Assembly (NCBI GenBank): GCA_038093515.1
Contig: JBBPSI010000081.1
Location: 40,474-104,473 of the forward strand
DNA: 64,000 nucleotides
DNA from: Butyriboletus loyo
Lineage: Eukaryota > Basidiomycota > Agaricomycetes > Boletales > Boletaceae
Reading direction: 5' to 3'
In this document: one piece after another, positions 23,848 through 36,283 of the stretch
How positions within the stretch are numbered: position 1 is the stretch's first letter
Layout: each line of letters begins with the position of its first letter
Notes under the pieces: generated by a model
The model's database searches: none
Seen by the model: only the letters and a program-made list of their open reading frames with translations
Told to the model about the DNA's origin: nothing
Program-made: the position numbers and the translations under genes

Positions 23848-25373
23848 ATTTTCTGAAAGTAGTCGTATACAATAGAGTTATAATTAATTGTAGTTCATTA
23901 TGCATCCCAATCGTGTTCTGGGATCTGAGCCCCGGTGAAAACCACAGAGTGTGTGGTGGTGAAGTGTGGAGTAATATGCATAAGTATAGCTACAGTACTG
24001 GATAAATTTGTTCCAAACGATTTGCCGGGATGACCTGAGTTTCGCTCCAGCCGTCCTCAGCCAATGGTTTCGGTGGTGATAAAGCTTGTGACCTTTTACA
24101 CTCTAATGGGATTCAAGCGTAACAAGTCTCCTACCGCCTATTCAAGGCGACTCTGTCACAGATATCCACATTCTACCGTGCCGCGATACGATCACTACTC
24201 GCAAATTCGCCGCCCTCTTCTTTGACCACGTATTGCGAGAACGGGTCCCCTCTTCATATCATCTCTGATCACGATAAGCTTTTTCTGTTCAAGTTCTGGC
24301 GTGCTGCGTACGACTGCTTGTACAGACCATTCTTTCCTTTCCCTTCAATTCATACGCTCTTCACGCTCTGTTCTTGTCATGAGTGCAGTTTTTATGTATG
24401 ATCCTCTCAGACGCTGCCCAATGTCCCTCACGGGACGAGCAAGCCAAAGCCGTGGCTGAACGCACAATCAAAGAGAGCATTGCCAAGATCGACCGGAAAC
24501 GCGTGGAGGTTGAGGAGCACGAGGCAAACCTGAAGAAGGCAAGAAGACGTTCTCGAAAGAATTCGAGATAGTCCAGTGAAAGGTGCATCATACATGTGTG
24601 TCGTTCCCGTGACCAGACCGACGCTCTGTATTTGTAACAGACAATGTACTTTTTGTGACGCTTCAACGCGAAGGTCGTTCATCACTCATCACTGTTCGCG
24701 TTTGTAGGATGCAGGCTCGTGCACGGGAGTTGCGGGGCAAGCCATCATCTCTATGACAGCGAACAGAGAAGCGAGCAATAAGCCTCATCGTCTTTGTCTG
24801 ATCGTCGAATTGAGCAAAGCCCATAGAATCATCTTGGGATCTCGAATGTAATATTTCCAAGGATGTGGATTCGCTGACATTTAGCTTGAGCTCTGAATCA
24901 ACGACGGAGTCAGAACCCTCCATCCAGCGGGAGAATATAACGTACAAATCGAGGAGCTCGTAAATCCTCCACCCTATGACCTTTGGCAGGAACTTGCCTG
25001 CAAGGTACAGGGTCCGTGCCGATCCGGTACTGCTGTATGCTCTTGCCGAATGGTCGTTGCTGAGAACTAGTATGGCAATACCTACCATTGGGCCACGACA
25101 TGTTTCACCGTGTGCTTGGTGCATGCCACAAGTTTCGTAGAATCATTCAACGAGGACACTCACAATAGCTCACGTGTTAGTCCAATACCCATACACGCTT
25201 CCCTTTCGATTTGGACAGGACAATAGATTGATTTCGTGGCCGAATTGATGCTTGCTCTTCACTGCTCCCAGCTAACCAGTTACAGGGTGAGAAGACCACC
25301 ACCCATCACAGTGCTGGTCATCACGAAGTATCAAATTAATTACAGGTTACCCCACAGATCTACGGCATAATTG
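23848..25373. other. Region with two weak candidate genes
   Basis: A plus frame at 24383-24571 reads a short, charged, helical peptide (AERTIKESIAKIDRKRVEVEE...) that could be an exon of a small coiled-coil protein, though its first codon and flanking exons are not convincing. On the minus strand 24663-25124 is open for 153 codons with no recognisable motif. I see nothing else in this stretch. Confidence 0.25.
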
Positions 25374-26706
25374 CTAACGCAAGGCCTTACGCAGAGCGCC
25401 CATCATCCTCAAGTACTCCGAAGCAGACTGACAGACGCCCTTTCTAGAAGGACCAATGAACGACTTGAGCTTCCCAACTTGATATCCCGATCTATAATCT
25501 TGCATGTACTTCGAAACAATCTGTTCCCCTAGCCGCATTGTATCCTGAAGTGCCTTCTTCAGCTCCATCGAGTCCTCTTGGTAGCCTTTCGACTCCCGTA
25601 GCACAGTGTACAGGCCAACAAACGTCTGCGCGCGGCCCTTTGACGCGAGTAGCTCTGGGTGGGTAAAGTAACGATACGGTCTTCCGACAAAAACAACTCT
25701 CGGGTGGGTGATAGACTCCGTCGTGGCAGGGTTGGAGAGATCCAGACCGATGCGAGGGGAGCGGTATACGGTAGGACGTTTGTCTACCGATGAGTTCCGA
25801 GTTGCCCTTTGAAGATACAAAAACGTATCCCGCGCAGGTGCCGGTGGGGAGAGCGCAGAGATGTCACCATTCCAGGTCGTGTTCACGAGATGGTTGATGG
25901 TGGGAGCACCGCTGAGGCGCAATATCTCGTCTACGAGGAGGGATGGGCCACATATCACTTTATTGTCTGAACGGCGGCGGACAGTACGCAGAAGAGCACC
26001 ACCTCTTATTGTCACAGGAACGTTGGAGGTTTGAATCACGGTGGGACCGCCGACGGTCAAATCAAGGCCTTTGCGAGTTCCGCCTCTGTAGCTACCTGCG
26101 GCTGTCACCGGGAGACCTGGTACGGAGGTGTCAGCGCGACGAGCTGAACGATGGAAATACCTGTGTGTAGGGGAGATGACAAGTCAGAACACATAACATA
26201 CGATCTATTATTTTTGAGAACTGAGTTACCATTGTCCATTGCACTCCTGCTCCACACTCCCGTGAGTGAACGGGTCTTCATGGCAACGCGACTTCTGAAG
26301 GTAGAACTCCAATTCCAGAATGTCGAGGTCGGCGCATATGCCGTTGTGGACCACGGACAAAATCGTATTGCAAAGCAGTTCTTGAGCGACGGCTTCGAAA
26401 CGCTCAGAGATCTCCTCCGCAGTGGTCAACGTCGAAAAGTCGAGCAAAGGAGTGAGACCAAGGCTCGATTCTGGGCCCTGACTCTGGGGATTGTCGCCGA
26501 GATCATCATTATCCTCGGTGTTGAGTGTGTTGCCATCCCCAGGTTCGCGCGGAACAGGTTGTGCGAGTCTCGAAGTTTTCCGAGTGTGACTCTCTGATTG
26601 GACTGTCAACGCAAACAAATTTGTTTTGAGAACAAGGTGTATCACCTTCGCCTTCAGTCGTATCCAACGGGTCGCGATCCTCGAGCTTTCTCTTGCCACC
26701 ACTCAT
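25374..26706 (-). CDS. DNA-3-methyladenine glycosylase-like protein of uncertain function
   Basis: Three exons, 26706-26646, 26602-26230 and 26160-25374, sum to 1221 nt (406 residues). The N-terminal ~60 residues are low-complexity and acidic. The core carries HEDPFTHGSVEQ, NGQWYFHR, AAGSYRGGTRKGLDLT, a CGPSLLVDEILRL segment, YRSPRIGLDL and GRPYRYFTHPELL. From memory, these motifs match a family of bacterial and fungal proteins that share the GPSLL...PRIGL...RPYRY order of alkyladenine-type DNA glycosylases, and they are often named for that resemblance. The classical catalytic glutamate context of that enzyme is not obvious here, so base-excision activity is a guess. The gene is intact and stands alone. 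Confidence 0.7.
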
Positions 26707-27744
26707 CTACTAGGTCTTGTCGGTGAATGGAAAGTCACCGTCTAACGTTCAACGCGAGTTCTCGGTCGGAACGCAGCGCAGACTTTCAGTAAGCGAGGTC
26801 GCGCCAAGTCATGGGCCGGGTCGTACACAGTGCCACAGTCGCAGATGACTTGGTTCGCTCATGAGATCCGGGGACCGGCGATTATAGGGAACCGATGGGG
26901 TTTCAAGGTGTCTCTTCCGACATTGCGGTGGCTCCTGGCGACACGTCAATATCACACCTCAAAGATTTCAATTATGTTGGACGCGACTCGGGTCCCCGTT
27001 GAACTTCGCGGTCGAGCCAACTAATCGCACGGGCCCTGACACTTTGAGTCTCGGGTGTGTTTTGGGTCGAGCCGACCATGCCTCGTGCATCCTAGGCAAT
27101 TTCTTCCACTGTGGCGCGTTGCAACGTGGAGTGGTGGACTGCGGTAAACCGCCCCACCAAACTTGTACCGAACATCGGTCTGTTCCTTCTCGCCTGGAAC
27201 GGCTACCCATCTAGAATTGACAGGGCTATGCGCGTGTAATCTCCGCACAGTTCAAAGTACGACGAACACGGGATTGGTAAGTAGTTGTGAATGAAGTTCA
27301 CTCAAATTCGACTACGCATTTGTTATCAGGACTACATTTCTTTGCATGAACCTGTGCTAGATATTGTCCTTGAGGCGTCCCATTGCCGTCAGGATATACA
27401 TAGGTGCGCGCCGGCCTTGCTGATTGTAATTGCGTTTAACACGTGTTTGCCTCACCTTTTCTTACCACGCGATTATCAGCCCCCTGCGGTGCGCATCATA
27501 TCATCGTCACGAAATGGAGCCTACGTATCGACTAAGTGCCTCCTGTCTGCCTGCGCATGGTCAACCTCATCGAAACCGCCAGGCATGTCCTACACATATA
27601 AAGAAAAACGCCGTTGTTGCCTTACCCGCATCTTTTCTTTGTACCCCCGCCTCGTTCAATAGCTGTTTGGTTTACCTCAAACCATACTCCTCGATCCATT
27701 TCTGATTTTATCTATTCTTTTGAGCTTTTCCTCTTTCCGCAATC
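26707..27744. other. Intergenic, upstream region of the WW membrane protein gene
   Basis: No gene recognised. Several mid-length open frames on both strands overlap each other and show no motif. The right end holds a TATA box at 27597 and a pyrimidine-rich leader. Confidence 0.4.
27597..27603 (+). promoter_or_regulatory. TATA box of the WW membrane protein gene
   Basis: TATAAAG, 142 nt upstream of the ATG at 27745, followed by a C/T-rich stretch typical of fungal leaders. Confidence 0.45.
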
Positions 27745-30700
27745 ATGGCGTCTCCCCCCACCCCCCAGAGAAAGTCAACATTCCGTTCGCGTGTCGGAGG
27801 GGCAATACGGCGGTCATCCACTGCGTTCAGCATCCCAAGTTTGCCAAACCGCGGAAGTTCGACCACCCCACCCCCTCAGGACTCTGATACTGCATCCATT
27901 GCCGGGTCTGTTTCTGGTAAACATGACCGGGAAGGCTCTACTGTATCCCTCAACAGAATAGACACGACACCTCCACTAGCACCTGTCACAAGCTCGAGCG
28001 CGCCGAGTCCTATTCCGGAATCACCTGCACGCGAGGCTGCGGCGCTGGCCGCTGAGCCACATGCCGCAGCCAAGGCTCCATCTCCTCTTGTAAATGAAAT
28101 ACTCAGGGACGAGCCTGCGTCCAAACAAGCTCCCCGATCAACCTCAGGAACGCAACCAGCTCCCCAGTCCACTCCTGCCACAACGACTCCACCACCTCAA
28201 CCCACGGTGATCGCGAAGTCCGCGTCGGGGGCGGAGGTTGCACCCGTCCTCACGGTCGAACCAGAGTCCATCTCTGCTCCACAGTCAGCTGCTACGTATG
28301 CGCGATCGACTCGCCCCGCTTCCGGGTCTGCCACATCCACACCACCACCCTCGGCACCACCCTCGGCTCCTGTCACGCCTGCTGTGCTGGCTACGACTGC
28401 CACCGACTATTTCGGTGATATCCCACGCTCGGCGACGCCTGTTGAACTTGACAGTGACCCTGACACCAACGTTTGGGCGGGACATCGTGCTGGGGGTACG
28501 ATGAGCTCCGAGAGTGGCTCAGAAGCGCCCCGAGGACGTGTGTTGACGAACCAACCATCCAAGTCATCTGTGCGCCCTCGAGACTCCTCCGTGGCCTCAT
28601 CGCAAGTCGCACCGCCGCAAAATCAGAGCCGAACTACTAGCCGGAAAGCCAGTGGTATTATTCAGTTGCGCCAGACAGAACTAGCTGGTGTCACCAAGAC
28701 TTGGAGTAGCTCGAGCGATATGGGGCTTGGGAGTAATGCGAGTCTTCCGTGAGTTCCCCGAACGATTTCGATGAGGTTGTGTGGTTTAGACGAACTGTAC
28801 GTCCGACAGGTCGCACGAGGATGCCAAACCAGCGGGGGTACAGGCTCAGGCTGTTTCTGCCGCCTCCCCGACGGAGACGATACATGTCCCTGAGTGAGTA
28901 GACGTCTTCTCGAGGATGTGAGTCTCTGAGGAATGTTACAGGGGTATTGATCCTCGTTCGCCGCGCGACGATACGATGATTATTGTACCAAGTGCGCCGC
29001 AGGTTCCTTTGCCTGCGGTGCATGAGGTCATGGCTATTGCGTGAGTATTCGAGAACTTCCCAGTACCCACACTCGTATTGACGGGAACCTCCTAGCCCTT
29101 TCCGTCAAACTTCATCCAGCAATTTTGATCGAAGCATTAGCGATAGCGGGCGCTATAACTCACGTGCTACCGAGTAAGCTATCCTGGTCACTGGTTCATT
29201 ATACATCATCTTATGCATCGTTACGCCTCTTAGCGAAACACGACCCCTGATCTCCCGGCCCTCGACGCCGCGGATCATCACCAACTACCCTCCCCAAACC
29301 GCCTCGAGCCAAATTGCACAGTCGTATCGTTCTGCAAACCCGGCTGTGAACCAGCCAGTCCCACAGTGGGCACAGCCGGCGCGATTCGATGTCAACGGGT
29401 CCGCGCGCAACTACGGATACGGTTCCACTACACGACTCCATGTCAGCCGCGGATGGACCGAGTATGCGCTCCCACACGGGATTCGTTACTACGTGAACGA
29501 AGACATTCGGGCGATCACGGACCTGGACCTCCGGAACTCGACCAAACTCGACGAGGTTTCGAATGTCGTCGATACAGCTGATGACGTTCCTCAAGGTTGC
29601 GAGATGTGGATTCGTACCGGGACCAATGCAAAAAAGGGGTGGCGGAAACACAAAGCAGGCAGCGAACCTGTCCTTGTTTGGGTGGACCATCGCTATCGTC
29701 GGGTTCTCAACGAGGTTCCATCGGATGACTATGTGTCATCGGGGGAGGACGACAGTAAGTCTGAAGCACCGCTTTGTTTAACATTTGATGCTCACGCGGA
29801 TGTGATAGGACTCGATGATGAGTACAGGTATTGGGTGTTCATCGAGTTGCACCCAGCACATATCCCGCGGGTGATCGTGGAGGGTGCGAGAAAAGAAGCG
29901 ATGGATGCACTCCATTGGTCATATACTGATCGTCTCCTTACACACCCACATCTATCGCCCACTCTGCCGCCCTTCAGCCAGGACGAGTGCATAGAACTGT
30001 TCAAGCTCCTTAATGGTGAGCCCGAGTTTTGCTTGAACTCGATGCATGCTTAACTACGTCATGCAGACCCGAATCATCCGATCACTGCCGCATACACTCG
30101 AACGGTAGCCCGCATTCTCTTGCGTGCTGGTGAGTCTTTTTGGCTACAGTTCTGCAGGCAAAGACGTCTCATCGCCGTTGAAGCGCATTGGCACCAGGTC
30201 AACTTCCGACCTCATAAACCGTTGCCTCGTGATGTCTCGTATCAACAGCCCGTCAGGAGCACGCCCATACTCCGTACGATCCTTGAGCTCTTGGTTGGGA
30301 TCTTATGTCTCGGTATACCTTTCCTGTTCATGGATAGGGCAAGATACAATGGCCAATTTGACGTCGAGGGAAGTCATCTTCCTGAAAGTACTACGCCGCT
30401 GTTCGTCATCGGTGCTTGTGCGTGCTTGGTGGTGAGGTTTTCCAACATTGCGTATTCTGACCTTGCGCTTATCGCGCGATTATTTCAGTCTGCGATCATC
30501 CTCAGTGCCTCGGTGACACTCATGTCCTTCCCTGGGCTGGACAGCGTCACGCGGATTGGCGGTCTCATCGCCATCACGTGCTCCGTCTTGAGCATGATTT
30601 CTTCATTCGTTTCCATCTTCCGCTACAAAGCCGAGATGGCGCGCGGGACTGGACCATCTGCAGAGGGATTCGTGATGCTCTCAGTGAGAATAATCTACCT

Positions 30701-30981
30701 TTGCCGCATGAACCCAGGGACCGACATACTGACGGATCTTTTTGCGCCAACAGCGTCGGAGCTTCATGCTCTCGCTTCCGCTCGTCTTCCTCGCGTACTC
30801 GGTCGCAGGGTTCGTCACTGGCGTCGTCGTCTACTCTTTCCGAAGCGTCACCATCAATCTGGCGAGTGTAAATTCGCCCGTGGCTGCCAGGTTTGACGAA
30901 TACACAAAGTTCATGGTCGTTGGTGTCATTGGAGCGCTCGTGGGCGTGTTGATCGCGTCCACGATGGTGGCACGGAGGTAA
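27745..30981 (+). CDS. WW-like domain, multi-pass membrane protein
   Basis: Function unknown. The first exon encodes about 330 residues of Ser/Pro/Ala-rich, probably disordered and cytosolic sequence. Short exons follow (around 28810, 28942 and 29240 onward), then a WW-like module: SRGWTEYALPHGIRYYVNEDIRAITDLD at 29449-29530. The first Trp and the Tyr pair are present, but the usual second Trp is not. After a globular middle part (YRYWVFIELHPAH...), the C-terminal third has five or six membrane spans, among them LLVGILCLGIPFLFM, VIGACACLVV, LIAITCSVLSMI, LPLVFLAYSVAGFVTGVVVY and VVGVIGALVGVLIA, and it ends TMVARR. I recall similar proteins in other agaricomycete genomes without an assigned role. 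Inference: a membrane protein with a cytosolic protein-interaction domain. Confidence 0.8.
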
Positions 30982-31094
30982 AGACGCGGGAAGGGAATGT
31001 CAAGATACAGAATGGAGTGTAACATACGACCGTTTCTCACTTCCTTTTTTTGACGCACGATCTTGTGGGAGTAGCCTGGGTAGTTGAAGGATAT

Positions 31095-31689
31095 TTATGT
31101 ATGATGTATCTTTCCGTTGCACTCTCCTTGATGATGTACAATGAACGGACGTGCCAAGCAAAGGAGCGCGGGAAACGTTGGTTTGAGGGTACCCGTGTTT
31201 GCGGGATCGAGACGATCCAAGCACACATTGCGGAGGAAGAAGTATGCATTGTCACCAACTCCAACTTGGAGACGTTGGTCGTTCGACTTCCGCACTGGCG
31301 ATAAGCAAAGTCCGCCCGGATCGGATACGAAGCGACCAATGTGATACGATACCATCGCGCAATAAATGCGAGACGCGCGGGTCGCCGAGGACAACGGATC
31401 TCGATAACGACTAGCAGTAAGTGCGCGATGACGTTGTTGGTTGTTCGCCCACTTGATGATATGAACCGGCAGGTGGAATGTCGTGGCAGCTGTATACTTA
31501 TCTGGTGCGCGAAGAAGTGACTGACTGCCAGCCCAGCGCTCTGGTCCATGCAGTGTGGATGTCTTTTATCCCCGTATCCACCCGTAGCAGCTCTACACGA
31601 TTGAGGGTTGTGTGGGTGCGCTTGTGTCCAGTCAATGTGACACGGATCGTGTTGTCCTGAAACTTCCATACTTGGACGCGAGACGTCAT
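31095..31689 (-). CDS. Hypothetical protein, two exons
   Basis: Not recognised. An ATG at 31689 opens MTSRVQVWKFQDNTIRV and continues to about 31514, where CAGTCAGTC offers a donor. An acceptor CTGCTAG at about 31412 rejoins the frame into HRYRDPLSSATRASRIY, which runs to the stop at 31095. The product would be roughly 160 residues with no clear membrane segment or signal. The coherent frame on both sides of one intron is the only support. The opposite-strand frames here are shorter. Confidence 0.4.
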
Positions 31690-32020
31690 CCATAAATAAT
31701 CTTGGACAGGAACATTGAATCATCTACCGCATGATCTCTTTTTCTTTTCTTTTCTTTCCACTCGTTGTAGACGGAAAACATAGTTTACATATGCGGCGGC
31801 TTCTTAAATCGGACGGACGGACGGACGGACGAAGATGCGAGGAGAACGATCGGGGTGGCGATAAGGGACGATGCAAGGAGGGCGCCAAATATGGAAAAAA
31901 AGTGCCGAGATGCCGGGCCGAATACAGCGAGGGCACTTGAACGAGTTTGCCACTGCGTGAGGATATAAACGCTGGCTTGGGTCCACCAGCTCCACTCTTC
32001 CCTTCTCACTGACGTCGAAA
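31690..32020. other. Intergenic with CGGA tandem repeat
   Basis: Promoter side of both the minus orphan and the plus phosphatase gene. Contains (CGGA)5 at 31810-31831. Confidence 0.5.
31810..31831. repeat. (CGGA)n microsatellite
   Basis: Five perfect CGGA units in a row, about 190 nt upstream of the tandem phosphatase ATG. Confidence 0.9.
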
Positions 32021-33579
32021 ATGACCTGGGCTGCGGCTCCAACCTCCGTAAGCGCAGTCATCGACGACAAGCTCTACATCGGAAAGTATGTGCCACCCTC
32101 AACCTTGCGATTTGGTAGTCAAGTCTCACCTCTTGTCCAGTCTTTCGGCGGCCCTGTCGCAAGATGTGCGAAAAAAGTTGGGAATAACGCATCTGCTGTC
32201 AGTCTGCACAGAACATACCTTTGATCCTCAACCCAATGCGATGGTTATTCCTGTGCAAGACTCCGAGTATGACGATCTCCTGATCCACCTTCCCGACGCG
32301 TGTCTCTTCATCGAGACAGCCCTCAGCCGTGGTGGAAAAGTCCTCGTTCATTGTGTGATGGGCGTCTCGAGGAGTGCCACCGTCGTTTGCGCCTACCGTG
32401 AGTTTATTACCCCTACCTCTTTGTCTGTACGCCACTGATCCACGTCGTCCTCAAGTCATGGCGTCTCAGCGGCTTTCCGTGTCAGCAGCATTAAAATACG
32501 TTCGAGAACGTGAGCTCATAGCAAGCCCACCTGACCAATTTTGCTCATATACTCCCCTAATTTGATCACAGGCCGCCCTGAAATTCACCCGAATTATGGC
32601 TTCATGAAGCAGCTACACGCATTCCTACACTGCCGCTACAGGCCATCATACACTAATAGTGAATACATCGCTTGGAAACGCAGACAAAAACGCGAAGTTA
32701 CAAAATACCTAAACCTCCTCACTGACTGCATCCCCGTCGTTCCAGATCAACTATACCTCACTAGGTTTGTCTGTCGGATCAGCCAGTTTTGGAAAATGCT
32801 TGAAAGTTGACGGACTCTTTACCAGCGAATTTCCAGGAGACGCCGATGCTGCCGAATCCCTTCTGCTGGATCTGGGGGCCACACATTTGCTTTCGATCTC
32901 TTCTGCTCAACTGCCAAAACCCAACCTTTCCTCGAACTTTCAACACTATTTTGTCAACGTCCCCAATAATGCACGAGAAGCTCTGTTACTTGAGCTTCCT
33001 GACGTGTGTAATTTCACAGGCGATGCGATCGCTCACGGTGGTCGCGTGCTCGTCCAGTGCCGCGTTGAACTTAGGGCATGTATTGTAGTTTGCGCTTATC
33101 GTAAGAGTCATCGTACCATTTCTGTCCGGTCATTCTACTCACTGTTACCCAGTCATGGCATCACGAAAACTATCTCCCCGTCAGGCATATGCGATCCTCG
33201 AAGCAGGTGCGTCAGATGCTTTTGTAACCGACCGTCTTTTGAATACTTTCATGCAGCCCTTCCACTTTACAACACCACGCCCGTATTTTATCGTCATCTT
33301 GAATTATTTGCTGCGTGCAATTGTCGCCCTACCATTGATCATCCCACCGTACTCGCTTGGCTGGCCGAGCAATTCGTTGACCCTTCCCTCAAGCCTCCCA
33401 CCAAAACACAAACAATCACAAAGACGACCACCATTACCACTAACCCCCCTTCACTAACGGTCACCACGTCCTCCACCTCGTCCAACTGCATGCCCTTGAC
33501 GTCCATCGACGCTTTTGATATGGCATCTCTCAATGAGGCGCTGTCACGATATCAGCCCACAAGTGCGACTGTATCATGA
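32021..33579 (+). CDS. Tandem dual-specificity phosphatase, second domain probably inactive
   Basis: Dual-specificity phosphatases dephosphorylate Tyr and Ser/Thr using Cys and Arg of HCx5R. Seven exons, 32021-32085, 32141-32397, 32456-32509, 32572-32764, 32826-33100, 33153-33206 and 33257-33579, sum to 1221 nt (406 residues). Domain 1 (about 15-190): KLYIGNLSAAL, GITHLLSVCTE, the general-acid region, then HCVMGVSRS with an intact Cys and Arg. Domain 2 (about 195-330) repeats the same order: DLGATHLLSISSAQ, LLELPDVCNFTGDAIAHGGRVLV, then QCRVELRAC where the motif should be; His, Gly and Arg are all changed. Both copies are followed by VVCAY, an intron, LMAS, and a short exon of identical 54-nt length, so the gene arose by internal duplication. 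The C-terminus is Thr-rich. Confidence 0.88.
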
Positions 33580-34030
33580 TGCTAGGAGCGAGAGTTGATC
33601 ATCCTCACGATGGTTGTGCGATGAATGTTTACTAGTGCTACGTGTATGATGTATCATCTTATTAAGTTATACCCCTCCTAGTATACCGTTCGTCACGTGT
33701 AGTTGATGGTTGATCAAATCTCCCACACAACAAGCATCAGAGATCCAGGCAAGGGCGTTGTTGGCATGTTTTTTGTTGGACAACGTTCGCATTTGACCAT
33801 CAGCGCGCACGACAACGCCCACGCACGCTATCACACCCGCGTTAAACGTACATTGTTACCAAAAAATTGTATTCTCCGTGCCGCCTCGTGCTCTACCTCG
33901 TTCTCTTGGCTTCCTGCCGGTTCAGTTGTATCCACGCCGCTCGCCTTCTTTCCCAACCGCAGCAATTCCTGACACCTCGCAAGCCTCATCTAACCAACAT
34001 CTTCATCACAATCTCTCCATCGTGTACTCT
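33580..34030. other. Intergenic, nothing recognised
   Basis: About 450 bp between two plus-strand genes. No convincing ORF or repeat seen. The right end is C/T-rich, as in fungal leaders. Confidence 0.4.
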
Positions 34031-35192
34031 ATGTCTTCCAACAAGAGTCCTAATCCATACAATGGTGCCCCGCCAAAGTGAGCAGTGTCGCCAAGTCGGA
34101 TCCGATTCTCGTCTCTCCCTTCTATCCACTTTTTTCTTCCTTTCTTTCCCTCTCTTCTTCTCGTGCGACAGCGTGTTGACATATATCCTATCATCGCGGT
34201 CTGTTGGTGGCATGGGGTGATATGTGGATAGGTACCTGAACGATTTCAGCAAAGCACTCGCGAGCGAAGTGCGCATTCTCCTTGCGGAGGTGGGCAAACT
34301 TCGAGATGAACGTCGACAACTTCAATTGTACGTCCTCTTCTACTTGCATTCACCGTTTTGGTCACCCACTTCTATCATCGATTCGATACGTTTTCGCATC
34401 CTGGCACGATACCACAACAAACAAACAAACAAACAAATGAAATGAAATGAACAGCGAAATTGCGGAATTGATGGCCGTCAAGTCAAAGCATGGTGCGGGC
34501 GGCGAGTACTCCCCTAACTGGACACCGCCGGTGAGTTGCCATCATTACTCGTCGCCCTGCCTCGCGTTGTTCACTGTGATCGCATACCCCCACCTCTCCC
34601 TTGCCAATCATACGTGCACTGAAATACCTTTGTCTTGATCTCCGTCCCTCCCATTCCTCGCATCGCTCCGCCCGTGCCCCGTGTGGTATTCGATGACGGA
34701 TGGCAAACGACCCGGTTTTCGTGCGACATCTAGGCCCAAGAACCACCTGCCCCACCTCCAGTGACAACTCCTTCGCCCGTTGACGACGGTCCACCCGTCC
34801 AAGCCCGACCAGCCTGGAAAGTCGTACACAAATCGACACGACGGGAGAGAGGACCCAAGAGCCTCCCTCCCCCTGCCCCTGCTCCAGCGCCTGTGCCGGC
34901 TATTGGAGCGCCGCCACCGACGTTACCTGCTTGGGCTCAATGGCGACGTGGGTGTCGCCTGTCCTCACGTTTTGCCATGTGCTGACGGTGTGCTCGTGCT
35001 TAGCTAATCCTGCTATGATGCCACCTCTTAATGTGGTTCCTGGGCCTGTTTCCCCACGACCGATGACCCCCACCGCTCGTCCTGGTCTCTTTGGTGAGTC
35101 CTGCATGTTGGTTTCGTCTGGCTTGTTCATGCTGAATCAATCGTCGTCCTTGCGTGTCCTCATCAGGCCCGCCAACCCCGCCTCCCAAGTAA
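34031..35192 (+). CDS. Small coiled-coil and proline-rich protein
   Basis: Function unknown. Exons read MSSNKSPNPYNGAPPK, then YLNDFSKALASEVRILLAEVGKLRDERRQLQ and EIAELMAVKSKH (a coiled-coil helix of about 50 residues), then SPNWTPP, a Pro-rich part (EPPAPPPVTTPSP, ARPAWKVV, SLPPPAPAPAPVPA), then NPAMMPPLNVVPGPVSPRP, ending FGPPTPPPK. Junctions are good: for example TGGCGAC|GTGGGT to CTTAG|CT gives WRPNPAMMPP, and TTTG|GTGAGT to CATCAG|GC gives FGPPTPPPK. The coiled coil followed by poly-proline suggests a scaffold or adaptor, but that is inference. Confidence 0.65.
34414..34440. repeat. AAAC/AATG microsatellite inside an intron
   Basis: (CAAA)n followed by (TGAAA)n units just before the acceptor that leads to the EIAELM exon. 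Confidence 0.8.
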
Positions 35193-36240
35193 TCCAAGGG
35201 CTCCAATCCAATTGCTTAATGTGTTTAAAACACGTCTTGATCATGTGATGTACCCTCTCTTTACCATCTAAATTGGCCATGCCGCTCTTTGCCTGATCCG
35301 TGTTCCATCATATCCATGTTCCCGCTCCTCCTATCTATCCTACGCATAACCCATCTGAATCTCTGTATTTGAAGGATCTAACCTGCCTGTTTTTTACGAC
35401 TGATTGTCTGCTTGTTGTACCAAATGTTATTTGCTTGCCTACCACTCAAGTCACGCGCAGTGTGCATGAACTCTATTTGGTGTAGAGTGAAAACGTGCGC
35501 ATGACATTGTGATTCGTTTTTGTATCCACCTATTCTGCCATCACACGAGTCCGCAGCCTACTTGACCACTAGGAAGAGTAGTACATAGGAGCTACAGCGA
35601 AGTTCTACCTGGGCTCTTGATCGTCCCGATACAAGTCGATAATCGCATCTTTGTTGGATCGATTTGACGTGGGCCCAGGGCCGAGCGAGGCTGAGCGCTG
35701 ATCGCTGATCTAGGGTAACCCTTCCTATTACATTACAGGGGGGTTCCAACACCGCTTGCCCTCATATCTCTGATATGAAGCGATGGGTCGGCGATAGGTG
35801 CATTCGGAGATGATGGAATGATACCAACCAATCGTGCGTTCGTTCGTTCGTTCGTTCGTTCTTTTATCTGATATCGTCACGAATCGCGGGTTTTTTCCCA
35901 CACAGATCACAGGTGGGCTTTTTGAAAAATGAAAAAAAAAAAAGGAATGTCCACATATGTCCTTATCCTTCAAAGCTTCATCCTCTGGCAAGAGATGCCG
36001 TTTACTCATCGTGACGTTGGATGGATGACGGTCAACAAAATCATTCACGCGTTTCACACCGTGTCCTTCCCAGTGACGAACCCCATCTGTTCCGATATCA
36101 AATCGCCGTTTGCTATCTAGCATGCAGCCGGCGAGTGATTCTTACGAAAACAACCGCAAGCGCGTGAATATGTCTGTTCGTCACTATGACTGTTTCGATC
36201 GACACGTCGCTGTCATGGTTTTCGAACTTTGTGTTGACCA
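35193..36240. other. Intergenic with CGTT microsatellite
   Basis: About 1 kb without a recognised gene. Holds (CGTT)6 at 35836-35862 and an A-run at about 35929-35944. An open frame of 131 codons on the minus strand (35728-36123) runs through the repeat and is not believed. Confidence 0.4.
35836..35862. repeat. (CGTT)n microsatellite
   Basis: Six consecutive CGTT units. Confidence 0.9.
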
Positions 36241-36245
36241 TGTTC

Positions 36246-36252
36246 TATATAA
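36246..36252 (+). promoter_or_regulatory. TATA box
   Basis: TATATAA about 32 nt upstream of the candidate transcription start of the weak gene at 36284. It is the best support for that gene. Confidence 0.4.
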
Positions 36253-36283
36253 GTAAACGACTGCAAGCACAAATGAGGTGTTT

